From contig JADJRH010000011.1 in assembly GCA_016712345.1 (NCBI GenBank), positions 2,232,001 to 2,296,000 of the forward strand: DNA of 64,000 nt. The letters run 5' to 3'. A program made the position numbers and the translations under genes. Under the pieces are notes generated by a model, which searched no databases, was not told the DNA's origin, and was given only the letters and a program-made list of their open reading frames with translations. This document shows positions 51,854-62,009 of this stretch, in pieces (the first letter of the stretch is position 1; the number at the start of each line of letters is the position of its first letter). This stretch comes from Polyangiaceae bacterium. GTDB taxonomy: Bacteria > Myxococcota_A > Polyangia > Polyangiales > Polyangiaceae.

Positions 51854-52468
51854 TCACTTGCAGGGGTCGCCCGCGACCTTGCCACTGCCGTCCACCGGCA
51901 TGCCGCCGATGGCCTTGCCCTTGAGTTCGGCGTTGACGAACGCCGTGCGACGATTTTGCTCGCGACCTTCGGGCTTGGTGTTGTCGGCAACGGGCTTGTC
52001 TTGGCCGAAACCAACGGGGAGCAAACGCTTGCAGCTGACGCCCTTTGCGATCAGCCATTGGGCCACCGCCATGGAGCGCAGCTCGCTGAGGCGTTGGTTG
52101 TCGGCAGCCACGCCGACGTTGTCGGTGTGGCCCTCAATGCGGAGCAGCGTGATGGCGGGCTTCGCTTCGAGGTACTGGCGCACGATGTCGAGAACGGCGT
52201 CGCTCTCGGGCTTCAAGATGGCTTTGCCCGATTCAAAAACGACGGGCCCAGGCAAACGGAGCTGGCCATTTTCAACTTCAAAGTTCATGGCCGGCTTTTT
52301 CTCTTCCGGCTTGGGCGCCTCGGGCGGCGCCTCTTTGGCGGGCTCCTTGGCGGGTTCGGTTCCACCGGCCTTAACCTCGCCTCCGGCCTTGACGACGCAG
52401 CCGGTGAGGCCCGCGCTCGCTCCAATGAGAACGGTGGCGCAGAAAACGTGAGCGAAGAACTTGCGCAT
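51854..52468 (-). CDS. OmpA-family peptidoglycan-binding lipoprotein
   Basis: A 204-residue protein. AAGGGAGAC lies before ATG 52468. Signal peptide with lipobox L-T-G-C (GASAGLTGC). A Lys/Glu/Pro-rich linker (residues 30-60) leads to an OmpA C-terminal domain: VVFESGKAILKPESDAVLDI, RIEGHTDNVGVAADNQRLSELR and VGFGQDKPVADN...REQNRRTAFV, which binds diaminopimelate in the cell wall. Pal-like role in envelope anchoring. Confidence 0.92.
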   Translation of the reverse strand: MRKFFAHVFCATVLIGASAGLTGCVVKAGGEVKAGGTEPAKEPAKEAPPEAPKPEEKKPAMNFEVENGQLRLPGPVVFESGKAILKPESDAVLDIVRQYLEAKPAITLLRIEGHTDNVGVAADNQRLSELRSMAVAQWLIAKGVSCKRLLPVGFGQDKPVADNTKPEGREQNRRTAFVNAELKGKAIGGMPVDGSGKVAGDPCK

Positions 52469-52888
52469 AGAAGTCTCCCTTAAAAATTGAAAGAAGCGAA
52501 ACGAGCCATTGGCTCTGGTTTTTGAGCCTTTTGAGGCCCCGACGCGGCTTGGACGGCACCTCGCGGGGATTGTTCAACGTCGGAACAGTGCTGGCCTTTT
52601 AGCGAATCGCGGAGAAAAACGGAAGCGCGCAAGCGCCGCTCCACGGCTTGGCCGGGCGACCAGTGAGACGCTCATCACCGCAAGGACGGCTCACCGGGAC
52701 CGTGCGGTTGGATGGCGATTGAGAGGAAACTCGTCTCCGAGGTGCTCGCACGCGGCGCGCGAACACGCACCAATCGGAATCCCGCGCCGGAAGGGGCGCG
52801 AACTCGGCGGCAGGTGGAAGGGAGTGGTGGTTTAGGGGAACGAGTGGCGGTTTAAGGGAGGCCGCGGCGCGATGCGCGGCCAGGAAGA
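52469..52888. other. gene-free region
   Basis: 420 bases between two minus-strand genes. There are two imperfect copies of AGTGGYGGTTTARGGG (about 52827 and 52847) and a hairpin GGCCGCG...CGCGGCC (about 52859-52880) shortly after the stop of the downstream-facing lipoprotein gene, which could terminate it. No reading frame with a ribosome site. Confidence 0.45.
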
Positions 52889-54013
52889 TCACATATCGCA
52901 GGGATTGGGTTGCGGCTCGGCGGCGGGAGCGACCGCACCGAGCTGAACCTGCTGCATGTCGAAGCCGAGGCCGATCGAAATGCCGTCGCAGTCCTTGGCG
53001 GGATCTTGGCCGCCGTCGGTGAGGATGTCGGAGGCTTGGCGAATTTGCTGGGCGATGCTCTCGAAGGTGCTGCTCGGCGGGCAAAGGCTGGGATCGAACG
53101 AGCCGGCGACCTTGGCGAGTTCGGCAATGAGTTGCTCTGTGTCGAGGATGCCGGCGATGGTGCCGTTTGAGGCCTTGGTGTTGTCCGCGGAAATGTCGGT
53201 TGTGATGACCGCCGACGAGATCGTCAGGCCGAGCGTGAACCCACCGACGCTCAGGTTGAGTGTGATGTCGGCGTAGCCGCCGCTCACCCACGTGCGCGCT
53301 CCCTCGCTCGAGACGAGATACGCCTTGGGGAACTGCACTTTGGGATCTTCAATGTTGCCGCCGTTGAGCAGTTCAGGAACCACGGGCCACGCGTCGGTGC
53401 CATCCCACTTGGGCTGAATCTCCATCATGTTGGCATCGACGAGTTTTGCGCCGCCGTAGAGCTTGCTCATGAGCGGGTTGTAGTTGTCGCCCGTGCCGAG
53501 CTTGTCGATCTTGAGCATGATCGTGAACGAGCCGCCCTCGATCGAGTCGTTGACTTGGGTGGACGCGTCGCTCGCGAGGCTTGTGATAATCGGCAAGATG
53601 TTTTTGCCGAACGAGTTGTCGCGACCGTCGGTGCCGTCTTCGTACACAGCCGACGGTTTTGCACCCGCAACCGGCTTGCAAAGGTCTTTTGAGTCTTTCG
53701 TGCTGACCTTGCCGTCGAGATCGAAGCCGAACTCTTTCCACGCCGACGTGGAGGAGTTGCCGTCGCGATCGGTGTCGCCGAGATAAAGCTTGCGAATCGC
53801 AAGGACGGTATCTGTTCCGTCGCCGGGAGCCTCAGGGCCCGGATCCGGCGGTTGGATGCCGACATCGGACGTTGCGCCGGAGCCGGAGGTCGTGCTCCCG
53901 CCTGTTCCACCGCCGGAGCCGCCGGTGCCGGTGGATTCTACGGAGCCGTCGCATGCGGAGAGACCGAGCGCTGTGAACGCAAAACCTGCGAGGATGAAAC
54001 GGGAGCGAAGCAT
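52889..54013 (-). CDS. lipoprotein of unknown function
   Basis: A 374-residue protein. ATG 54013 is preferred to ATG 54037, because it directly precedes MLRSRFILAGFAFTALGLSAC with lipobox L-S-A-C. A Gly/Ser/Thr linker (GTGGSGGGTGGSTTSGSGAT) is followed by an Asp-rich segment (YLGDTDRDGNSSTSAWKEFG) that could bind calcium. A large folded domain with repeated beta-type sequence follows (ADITLNLSVGGFTLGLTISS). Four Cys lie in the mature part. No family is recognised; such proteins in this group are often surface-exposed. Confidence 0.7.
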   Translation of the reverse strand: MLRSRFILAGFAFTALGLSACDGSVESTGTGGSGGGTGGSTTSGSGATSDVGIQPPDPGPEAPGDGTDTVLAIRKLYLGDTDRDGNSSTSAWKEFGFDLDGKVSTKDSKDLCKPVAGAKPSAVYEDGTDGRDNSFGKNILPIITSLASDASTQVNDSIEGGSFTIMLKIDKLGTGDNYNPLMSKLYGGAKLVDANMMEIQPKWDGTDAWPVVPELLNGGNIEDPKVQFPKAYLVSSEGARTWVSGGYADITLNLSVGGFTLGLTISSAVITTDISADNTKASNGTIAGILDTEQLIAELAKVAGSFDPSLCPPSSTFESIAQQIRQASDILTDGGQDPAKDCDGISIGLGFDMQQVQLGAVAPAAEPQPNPCDM

Positions 54014-54257
54014 ACGAACTGACCTCACTTTCAACAACCAACCAAGGCCGCGGCCGCAACCTTGGGGCTGCGCTCCGCAAGAAAATCGGGGAACGCGAAG
54101 AGTAGCCTTGATACCGCGTTCAGTTCAAGCGCCGCGCTTGCCTCAGCAGGATCGCCCCGCGTGCGTTTGGTTTGCGCGCCATGACGCAGCGCTTCCGTTG
54201 ACGAACCCGTTCGCCCTTTACCCGGTACACGTCCGCCGCTAAGGCAACTGCTTCGCC

Positions 54258-57200
54258 GTGTCGCAAGAATTCGTGCATCTGCATGTTCACTCGCAATATT
54301 CGCTTCTCGACGGCGCTTTGCGCGTGAAGGAACTTGCCGCGCGGGCCAAAGCGCTGGGCATGCGTGCGGTCGCGCTCACCGACCACGCAAACATGTTTGG
54401 GGCCATTCAGCACTACAAGGCCTGCCAAGCCGCGGGGGTGCAGCCGATCTTGGGTTGCGAGGTGAACGTTGCGCGCAACTGGGCGGGGATCGGTGCTCGC
54501 GGAACGGACGAGGCGGTGGACCATTTGGTTCTGCTCGCAACCAGCAACGATGGGTACCGAAACCTCGTTCGGATTGTGAGCGAGGGGCACGTCAATGCGG
54601 CGTCGCAGCTCGGGCCGAGCGTCACGCTCGATTTCATTGAGAAGCACAGCGCCGGCATTGTCGGCCTCACCGGATGTCTCGGCGGTGTGGTCGCGCAGCG
54701 CGTGATGGAGCACGGCGAAGAGGCCGGAAAAGACCAGCTCGATCGGCTGCGATCCTGTTTCGAAAAAGGCAGCCTTTACGTTGAGCTTCAAGACCGCGGC
54801 TTGCCGGAGCAAGGCGTCGTCAATTCGATTGTTTCGCGTGCGGCGGCCGATCTCGGGCTGCCGCTCGTCGCAACCATCGACGTCCATTTTGGAAACCGCG
54901 AAGACGGCGAGAGCCAGCTTTTTCTGTCGTGCATCGCGAGGAATCACGTCTTTGCCGAAGAGCACGAGGCGCATCACGGCAGCTACGAGATGTTCTTCAA
55001 GCCCGCGGGGGAGATGATTCACGCCTTCCGAGACAACGAGCGCGCGATCGCGGCAACGTTGGAGATCGCTGAACGGTGCCAAGGGTTGAAGCTGAAGCTC
55101 GGGGTTCCGCAGTTGCCGCGGTTCCCTGTGCCGGAGGGGTTCGACACGGCGTCGTACTTTCGAAAAGTGGCGCGGGACGGGCTCGAACAGCGATTTGCCG
55201 AGCTGCCTTATTCGCCGGATCGCAACGCCTACCGGCAGCGCCTCGAGCTTGAACTCGACGTCATCGTGAAGATGGATTTTCCGGGATACTTCCTGATCGT
55301 CTACGACTTCATTCGAGAAGCGAAAGCACAGGGGATCCCGGTGGGGCCCGGGCGCGGTTCGGGCGCCGGATCTCTTGTTGCGTACGCACTCCGCATCACC
55401 GATCTCGATCCGATTCCGTACGGGCTTCTGTTCGAGCGCTTTCTCAACCCCGAACGCGTCAGCATGCCCGACTTCGACGTCGACTTTTGCATGGACAGGC
55501 GCGACGAAGTGATTCGCTACGTTGCCCAAAAATACGGCGTTCATTCGGTGGGACAGATCGCAACGTTCCACGAACTCAAGGCGCGCAGCGTCATCAAAGA
55601 CGTGGCGCGCGCGATCGGGTTCCCGGCGATCGAGGCGCAGAAGATCGCGAGCCTCATCCCGCAAAAGGGGCCGGGCCAAATGTACACAATCCCGGAAGCC
55701 CTTGACGTTGAGCCAAAGCTCAAAGCGCTTGCTGAAAGTGAACCCACGGTTCAGGAGTTGCTCAAGCAGGCGCAGAAACTCGAAGGGCTGACGCGGCACG
55801 CGGGCATGCACGCCGCCGGCGTTGTGATCAGCGAAGGCGAGTTATGGAATCACGTTCCGTGTTTCAAGAACGGCGATCAACTCGTCACGCAGTATCACAA
55901 GGACGACGTCGAACTCGCCGGCCTGGTGAAGTTCGACTTCCTTGGTCTGAAGACCCTGACGGTCATTCAGATTGCGGTTTCGTTAATCAACGCACGACCC
56001 GACCTTGTGGGCGGTCAAAAGTTCGACATCAGCAAGATCCCCATCGACGACAAAGAAACGTTCGCGCTGCTTCAGTCGGGTGAAACAACCGGCGTGTTCC
56101 AGCTCGAATCGAGCGGCATGCAGGAGCTGTTCAAAGGGCTGCGGCCCGACGCGTTTGAAGACATCGTTGCGGCGGTTGCGCTCTATCGACCGGGGCCACT
56201 TGGCACCGGCATGGTCAAAGACTTCGTTGACTGCAAACACGGCCGCCAGCCGATCAAAAAAATGCATCCGCTGGTCGACGACATTCTCGTGCCCACCTAC
56301 GGCGTCATTGTTTACCAGGAGCAGGTCATGCAGATCGCTCAGCGCCTGGCGGGGTACACGCTCGGTGGAGCCGATCTGTTGCGACGCGCCATGGGCAAGA
56401 AAAAGCCCGAAGAGATGGCGAAACAAAAAGCCACTTTCGTTACCGGTTCTGAAAAAAACGGCGTCGCCACAGAAAAGGCGGAAGAGATCTTTGGGCTGCT
56501 TGAGTACTTCGCCGGATACGGCTTCAACAAAAGTCACTCCGCGGCGTACGCGCTTGTGACGTATCAAACGGCGTATTTGAAGGCGCACTTTCCGGTGGAG
56601 TTTCTGTGCGCGCTGATGACGGCCGACCGCGACAAGATCGACAAGGTCGTGCGCATCATCGCCGAGGGGAGGGCATGGGGCGTCGACATTCTCCCGCCTG
56701 AAGTGAACGAATCGAAAATTGACTTCACCGTTGTGTACGGTGCCGCGGGCGCTTCAAAACCCAACGGCGCGCCAAAGGGAGTGCGCCGCTCCAGCCGAAT
56801 TAAAGATCCGTTGCAACCCCAAATTCGATTTGGTTTGGGAGCCATTCGCGGCGTGGGTGAATCGGCGCTCCAAGCCGTTCTTGAAGCTCGAAAGTCGGGG
56901 CCGTTTCTCGACTTGTTCGACTTCGCGCAGCGCGTCGATCCAAGACGCGTCAACAAGGGCGTGTTTGAAGCGCTGGTTCAATCGGGCGCTTTCGATGCAT
57001 CGCTTGCTGTCCGCGGGATTCCGCGATCGAGGGCGTTTGCGGGCATCGATCGCGCACTCGAACGATCGCGCAGCGCCACAAAAGATCGCGAGAGCGGACA
57101 AATGGGTTTGTTTGCGATGGTGGCTCCCAGCGCAACACGCCTTGATGAATATCCGCCCGCCGAAGAGTGGGATCTGCGCGAGGCCCTCAATCGAGAAAAG

Positions 57201-57836
57201 CAATCGCTCGGCTTCTACGTATCGGGCCATCCTCTCGATCGATACGGCACAGATCGCCTTCGCGACATCACCGGCGCCTCGCAACTCGCCACAATGGACC
57301 CGTGATCGAAGGTGCAGGTGGCCGGCATGGTCGAGGGCTATCGCGAACGAATCTTCAAGGGCGGCGGCGGCAAAATCGGGTTTTTCACGCTTGAGGATCA
57401 AAGCGGCCGAGTTGAAGTGAAGGTGCGGCAGCAGCAGATCGAAACGTACGCGCACGTTCTTACGAGCGGTGAGCCGATTGTTGTTTCGGGCAAGGTCAGC
57501 TTTCCAATGACCGAAGAAAACGACGAGGCCGAAGCGGCGCCGCGGGAGCCGACGCTCATGCTCGACGAAGCGCGATTTCTCGCGGACGTGATCAAGCAGG
57601 ACACCAAGGCCGTTGCCATTCGCCTGCACGAAAAAAAGACAAAGCCCGAACATCTCGGCAGGCTTGGCGAAGTGCTCAAGTCGAGTCCAGGCGGGTGCCC
57701 CGTTCAGCTCGTCATTCAATTGGAGAGCGGAAACGAAGCCGTGCTTTCACTCAAAGGTGTACGCGTTGAGCCAAACGACAGCATGCTCGCGCGCCTCGAA
57801 AAACTCTTCGGCGAGAAAGTGGCCGAATTGAGATGA
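54258..57836 (+). CDS. dnaE: DNA polymerase III alpha subunit with in-frame TGA
   Basis: Replicative polymerase. GTG 54258 starts MSQEFVHLHVHSQYSLLDGA, the PHP domain (HLHVHS, LTDHANMFGAI). The polymerase active site PDFDVDFCMDRRDEVIRYV is near residue 405, with GPGRGSGAGSL before it. The fingers and HhH parts follow normally. At codon 1016 (57303-57305) the codon is TGA, where relatives have Trp after M-D-P; the same frame resumes with SKVQVAGMVEGYRERIFKGG (OB domain) and runs to 57836, giving 1192 codons, a normal length. So it is a single gene with one nonsense codon, by sequencing error, mutation or read-through. An independent start at 57312 (GTG) could make the OB piece separately. Confidence 0.93.
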
Positions 57837-57862
57837 CGCGATTAGCCTAAAGCCGCAGCAAC

Positions 57863-58837
57863 ATGCGGCAGAGCTTGGCGTTTGCGGGAGTCTTGGCGGT
57901 GGCCGCCACCGCGGGGGCGCTCCTCGTAATGCCGGGTCGCAAGGAAGTGATGCTGCCGGCAGCGAGCGTCGCTGAAAGCGCGACCGCCCAAACAGCGCGC
58001 GAGCTGCCACAAGCGGCGCCGCCCCGGCCGGCTCCGCCGAGTGCGCCGCCGAGTTATGTACACATTGATCCATCAAGCGCGCAGGCCTGCGGGTCGGGCA
58101 TGGTTCTCGTGGACGGCGTCCATTGCCCGTACGTTGGGCATCGGTGCGCGGCGTTCGATGAGTCGGTGCGCGATCGTTGTTCCACGTACGCGCCTGAGGC
58201 GATTTGCGAAGGCGCGCTTCAACATCTGCGGTTCTGCGTGGACGTTCTTGAGTACCCAAACATCGCGGGTGTGCGCCCCGCTGTGTGGGTTGGATTCAAC
58301 GACGCGAAGCGCGCATGTGCCGCCGAGGGCAAACGATTGTGCGCGGCAGAAGAGTGGGAGCTTGCATGTGAAGGCTCGTCGATGTGGCCCTATCCGTACG
58401 GCCTTGCGCGCAGAGCGGAGGCCTGCAACGACCTCACCGTTCCACCAAGCGAGCGCTCCAAACAACTCGACGATCCGTGGAAGCGCGCGACACTCATCGC
58501 TGAACTCGATGGTCGGAAACCATCTGGAGTCATGCGCGAGTGCATCAGTCCATTCGGCGCGAAAGACATGATCGGCAACGTGGAAGAATGGGTTTTTCAT
58601 GCCGCCGGCAACGAGGACAGCAAACCTTTCAAGACAGCTCGCAAAGGCGGCTCGTTCACTTCAGGAAAAGGGCGCTGCCGGCCCATCGAAGCATCGGAAC
58701 CCGCTTGGTACCGCGCAAACGATCTCGGTTTTAGATGTTGCAGTGACGTCGCCGGCTCCAACGGCCGCGCCAAAACCGTCAACCCAAACTCAGGCCCCCT
58801 CAAAAAGCGCGTTATTCTGCCCGAACCTGAACGATAA
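57863..58837 (+). CDS. exported formylglycine-generating-enzyme-like (SUMF1) protein
   Basis: A 324-residue protein. Signal or anchor segment at residues 5-22 (LAFAGVLAVAATAGALLV), a Pro/Ala-rich linker, then an FGE-sulfatase domain from about residue 78. Family blocks: GMVLVDGVHCPYVG, FCVDVLEYPN, VWVGFNDAKRACAAEGKRLC (the usual P-V-x-x-V-x-W-x-x-A-x-x-Y-C-x-W region in altered form), WELACEG, DMIGNVEEWV, and GGSFTSGKGRCRP...LGFRCCSD. Many bacterial members are non-enzymatic binding modules; the paired Cys at the end do not match the human FGE pair clearly, so catalysis is not claimed. It begins 26 bases after dnaE. Confidence 0.8.
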   Translation: MRQSLAFAGVLAVAATAGALLVMPGRKEVMLPAASVAESATAQTARELPQAAPPRPAPPSAPPSYVHIDPSSAQACGSGMVLVDGVHCPYVGHRCAAFDESVRDRCSTYAPEAICEGALQHLRFCVDVLEYPNIAGVRPAVWVGFNDAKRACAAEGKRLCAAEEWELACEGSSMWPYPYGLARRAEACNDLTVPPSERSKQLDDPWKRATLIAELDGRKPSGVMRECISPFGAKDMIGNVEEWVFHAAGNEDSKPFKTARKGGSFTSGKGRCRPIEASEPAWYRANDLGFRCCSDVAGSNGRAKTVNPNSGPLKKRVILPEPER

Positions 58838-58894
58838 TTCGGCGGAGTCTTCCCAAAAGCCGTGAAGCTGGACTAGTCTCCGTCCCGAACAATA

Positions 58895-58968
58895 GGGCCT
58901 ATAGCTCAATCGGTCAGAGCCCCCGGCTCATAACCGGGCTGTTCCTGGTTCGAGTCCAGGTGGGCCCA
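58895..58968 (+). tRNA. tRNA with anticodon CAU (elongator Met or Ile2)
   Basis: 74 bases fold into a full cloverleaf: acceptor GGGCCTA/TGGGCCC (one G-T pair), D stem GCTC/GAGC, anticodon stem CCCGG/CCGGG around CTCATAA (anticodon at 58929-58931), five-base variable loop, T arm CCTGG TTCGAGT CCAGG. CCA is not encoded. It is not an initiator: position 1 pairs with 72 and the anticodon stem lacks three consecutive G-C pairs. Met versus lysidine-modified Ile cannot be decided by eye. Confidence 0.95.
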
Positions 58969-58998
58969 CGGCTCGTTTACGAAGGAGCGGAGACCGCG

Positions 58999-59754
58999 GT
59001 GAGCATGCGACCAGAGATTGCTTTCCTTGAAGAGCTTTCCTCGTTGGATACCGATCTGCGTCAGATAGAGGAAAAGCTCGGGAAATACCGCGGTGAAATG
59101 GAAACGCTGGTCGCCGAAGTAAAAGCGATCGACGCCCGACTGAAAGCGGATCGCGAGTCGCTTGCGACAATCGATCGCACGCGCGCCGAGTTGGCTGCCG
59201 AAGTTCGGCAGATGACGCAGCAGATCGAAAAGAGCCGCGACAAGCTCAATCGGTCGCGAAACGAACGCGAGTCAAACGCGGCTCAACGCGAAATGGAGGA
59301 GCTGCGAAAGCTGCACCGAGATCGCGAAGACGAAATCGAAAAACTCACCGCAGCGGCCGACGGAGCGCGAACCGCCATCGCCGACTCCGAAACAAAGCAA
59401 AAGCAGCTCACAGACACGATCGCCGGCGCTGAAGCGGGTTCGTCCGGTGAGCTTGTTGCTCTCGAAGCGGAGAAGGGCACGAAGCTCAGCCTGCGCGAGA
59501 GCGTTGCAAAAAAGATCCCGGTTGTTCTCTACCGTCGCTACGAAAGCATTCGCACAAAACGACCGGTAGCAATCGCGCGGCTTGTGGAAGGCACATGTCG
59601 CGGGTGCCACCTCGCAATTCCGCCGATGATGTTTCAACGGCTCCGCCAAACTGGGGAAATCGACCAGTGTCCCAGCTGTCGCCGCATCATTTATTACATG
59701 CCCGCGGCCGATAATGCGGCGGCCCCCACATCAAGTCCCGACACTGGGGCATAG
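58999..59754 (+). CDS. coiled-coil protein with C4 zinc ribbon
   Basis: A 251-residue protein. AAGGAG (58982-58987) precedes GTG 58999, which I take as the start; an ATG at 59005 is close by, and an upstream ATG at 58960 lies inside the tRNA and is rejected. Residues 10-175 are a long coiled coil (IEEKLGKYRGEMETLVAEVK). The C-terminus has the ribbon C-x2-C (GTCRGCHLAIPP) and C-x2-C (DQCPSCRRIIYY). This is the C4-type zinc ribbon (CT398-like) family, thought to bind nucleic acid or flagellar/secretion parts in some bacteria. It is followed 12 bases later by a kinase gene. Confidence 0.85.
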   Translation: MSMRPEIAFLEELSSLDTDLRQIEEKLGKYRGEMETLVAEVKAIDARLKADRESLATIDRTRAELAAEVRQMTQQIEKSRDKLNRSRNERESNAAQREMEELRKLHRDREDEIEKLTAAADGARTAIADSETKQKQLTDTIAGAEAGSSGELVALEAEKGTKLSLRESVAKKIPVVLYRRYESIRTKRPVAIARLVEGTCRGCHLAIPPMMFQRLRQTGEIDQCPSCRRIIYYMPAADNAAAPTSSPDTGA

Positions 59755-59766
59755 GCTGGCAGTCGC

Positions 59767-61005
59767 TTGAAAGCATGCCCTTCGTGCTACCGGCTTTTCC
59801 CCGATGACGGGGGGTTCTGCCCGATCGACGGATCAAAACTCGCGAGCACGGCAGACCTTTCGGCGCCGTCGGATCCCGAAGACAAGCGAGTGGGTCGGGC
59901 CGTTTGCCAAGGCCGGTATCGCATTTATCGTCGCGTCGCCGACGGCGGAACCGGCCGTGTTTATCAAGCGCTCGACACCCGCGAGCAACGAGGGGTGGCC
60001 GTCAAAATTCTCCATCCCGAAGTTGCGATGGACGAGATCAGCGTGGAGCGCTTCAAGCGCGAATACCAGCTCTCCAAGTCCCTTCCGCACAATCACATCG
60101 TCGAGGTGTTTTCGTTTGAAGCGACCGAAGACGAGAGCTTTGCGCTCGTCATGGAGTACCTCGAAGGGGAGGAGCTTCGCATGCTCCTCAAACGCGAAAA
60201 GGTGCTGCCGCCCGAGCGTGTCATTCGCATTTTGTCGCAGGTAGCTCTCGGGGTGCAGGCCGCACACGACCGCAAAGTGGTCCATCGCGACCTGAAGCCC
60301 GACAACGTTTTCCTCTGCCACACGCGCGACGGTGACAACGTCAAGCTGCTCGACTTCGGGAGCGTTCGCGACAACTCCGAAGGCGCAAAAAAACTCACCG
60401 TCATGGGCACAACCATCGGCTCGCCGTTCTACATGTCACCCGAGCAGGCTCAAGGGCTTCAATCGCTCGATCACCGCGCCGACGTGTGGTCCGTTGCGGC
60501 CATCGCCTATGAAGCGCTCACCGGACGTGTACCCTTTGAAGGGAGCACCGGTCCCGCAATCCTGTTGGCGATTCTTTCGCAGGAACCAAAGCCGCCCAGC
60601 GAACTCGGCGGTTCGCACGCCGTGCCGCCAACCCTCGACGCGGTGATGGAAAACGGCCTCATGAAAAATGCAGAACTGAGGATCGCCACCATCGGTGCGC
60701 TCGTCGACGGCATCGGCGCCGCGTACGGCCTCGTGGGCCATCACGCTGCGTGGGCGACAACTCCCCAGGATCAGCTTGCCCACGAAATAAAAGACGGATT
60801 GCCGCGCGCTCTCGCAGAACATCAAAAAATGGCCGCCGCCGGCGCCTCACTCAAAGACATGGATGCTGCGTTCAAGGACGAAAAAGCCTTCAACGACGAC
60901 ATCGTGATGGGCGTGCCCGAGAGCCGCCCGAAATGGATCATCCCAACCATCGCGGTCGTGATTCTGGCGCTGGGCGCGGTGATTGCTTTATTGGCGCTGC
61001 GGTGA
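59767..61005 (+). CDS. Ser/Thr protein kinase with N-terminal Cys motif and C-terminal TM tail
   Basis: A 412-residue Hanks-type kinase starting at TTG 59767 (MKACPSCYRLFPDDGGFCPIDGS). The Cys pattern C4-x2-C7-x10-C18-P-x-D-G-S is identical in spacing to that of the kinase at 13669. Kinase motifs: VADGGTGRVY, VAVKIL, HRDLKPDN, DFGSVRDN, YMSPEQAQG. The C-terminal helix WIIPTIAVVILALGAVIALLAL is a single TM tail anchor. It follows the zinc-ribbon gene closely and is probably co-transcribed with it. Confidence 0.9.
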   Translation: MKACPSCYRLFPDDGGFCPIDGSKLASTADLSAPSDPEDKRVGRAVCQGRYRIYRRVADGGTGRVYQALDTREQRGVAVKILHPEVAMDEISVERFKREYQLSKSLPHNHIVEVFSFEATEDESFALVMEYLEGEELRMLLKREKVLPPERVIRILSQVALGVQAAHDRKVVHRDLKPDNVFLCHTRDGDNVKLLDFGSVRDNSEGAKKLTVMGTTIGSPFYMSPEQAQGLQSLDHRADVWSVAAIAYEALTGRVPFEGSTGPAILLAILSQEPKPPSELGGSHAVPPTLDAVMENGLMKNAELRIATIGALVDGIGAAYGLVGHHAAWATTPQDQLAHEIKDGLPRALAEHQKMAAAGASLKDMDAAFKDEKAFNDDIVMGVPESRPKWIIPTIAVVILALGAVIALLALR

Positions 61006-61222
61006 TGATCCACGGTCAAAAAAGCGCTTTGCGCGAGGGGCTTCCAAGCCCCATGGGTGGATCAAGGAAGAATCGGTTGGCGTACACCCTCAAGGCGTTG
61101 CATCACTTGATGAGCGCCGCCGTCCAACCGACCACCGGCGCACGCTCGGGTCACCAAGCCTGCGCAAGACTCCGTTCACACAACCAATTTGATTGACCAG
61201 AACCAGACCAGGAGAATCTGCC

Positions 61223-61747
61223 GTGCAAAACGCTTCCCCCACCAGCATTCGGCGCCGCAACCGCACTGTCGGAACCCTCTGCCTCGCGGCTGTTTCGGGG
61301 CTCGCCATCTTGGTTGCCGCAGGTTGCAAAAGCAGCGAAGCGGCGCCCGCAAACACCCGCGAAACCGCCGGGAATGTGGCCGGGGCGGCAAAGTTCGACA
61401 AAGACCAATACAAAGTTGAGATCAAGTCGGGCGGAGCGTGCGCTGCGGGCAAAGAGTGCAAAGTCGAAATCAGCCTTGAGGCCAAGGGCGAGTTTCACAT
61501 CAACGACAAATACCCCCTCAAAATGAAGTTGACCGATCCCGCGCCGGATGGGGTCAGCTACACCAAAGCCATCGTGAAAAAAGAAGATGGCACCTTCAAA
61601 GAAAAGTCCGGCACGTTGCCCATCGGCTTCACGGTTGCCAAAGCCGGCAAAGCAAAGATCGGCGGAACGTTCTCCTTCAGCGTTTGCAGCGATGCAAACT
61701 GCGTCATGGAGAAGGTTGATCTCGAAGTCGAAGTCGAAGCCAAGTAG
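61223..61747 (+). CDS. lipoprotein of unknown function
   Basis: 174 residues from GTG 61223, with AGGAGAATC nearby. Basic N-terminus and hydrophobic core VGTLCLAAVSGLAILVAAGC with lipobox A-A-G-C. The mature part is a single compact beta-type domain (KVEISLEAKGEFHINDKYPLK, then FSVCSDANCVMEKVDLEVEVEA). One Cys pair (C-x4-C) in the last block and another (GGACAAGKEC) near residue 60 probably form disulfides. The fold recalls small immunoglobulin-like extracytoplasmic domains, but no family is certain. Confidence 0.7.
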   Translation: MQNASPTSIRRRNRTVGTLCLAAVSGLAILVAAGCKSSEAAPANTRETAGNVAGAAKFDKDQYKVEIKSGGACAAGKECKVEISLEAKGEFHINDKYPLKMKLTDPAPDGVSYTKAIVKKEDGTFKEKSGTLPIGFTVAKAGKAKIGGTFSFSVCSDANCVMEKVDLEVEVEAK

Positions 61748-61819
61748 CTCTCCGCTTCGCTCATCGACGCACTTTTATCCCCGCGCGTCGCCACAATCTT
61801 CTCCCACGCTCCGTCACAA

Positions 61820-61888
61820 TGCCCCCCACGGTCGCGCTCCGCGCGCCCGCGCCCCCCAAGCGCGTCGCTCGCTCCGCGCGGGGGGCGC
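61820..61888 (-). repeat. intergenic two-hairpin repeat, copy C (inverted)
   Basis: On the minus strand this copy matches copies A and B: GCGCGGAGCGAGCGACGCGC is identical in all three, flanked by CCCCCC and GGGGGG runs. The second hairpin is more diverged (GCGCGCGGAGCGCG). It lies between the lipoprotein at 61223-61747 and prkA. Confidence 0.7.
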
Positions 61889-62009
61889 CCAACCGCACAT
61901 CAACCCGGTTGTTTTTCGCGCACCATTTCTTCTCTGCGCGTGGGCAGTCGTCGCGGTGCGCCGAAAGAAGGGCTAAGAATGGATCCCGAAAAGCCAAGGG
62001 ATCCGTTTT

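Noticed and set aside
54120..55811. Open frame of about 560 codons antisense to dnaE
   Set aside because: dnaE is unambiguous; the antisense product is His/Arg-rich with no domain.
57303..57305. TGA recoded as Trp in this organism
   Set aside because: Many intact genes in the window end in TGA at the expected place (for example the ATGA overlaps at 4206, 4646 and 20255), so general recoding is excluded; only local read-through or error remains.
58960..59004. Upstream ATG start for the zinc-ribbon coiled-coil gene
   Set aside because: It lies in the 3' end of the tRNA; the GTG at 58999 with AAGGAG upstream is far more plausible.
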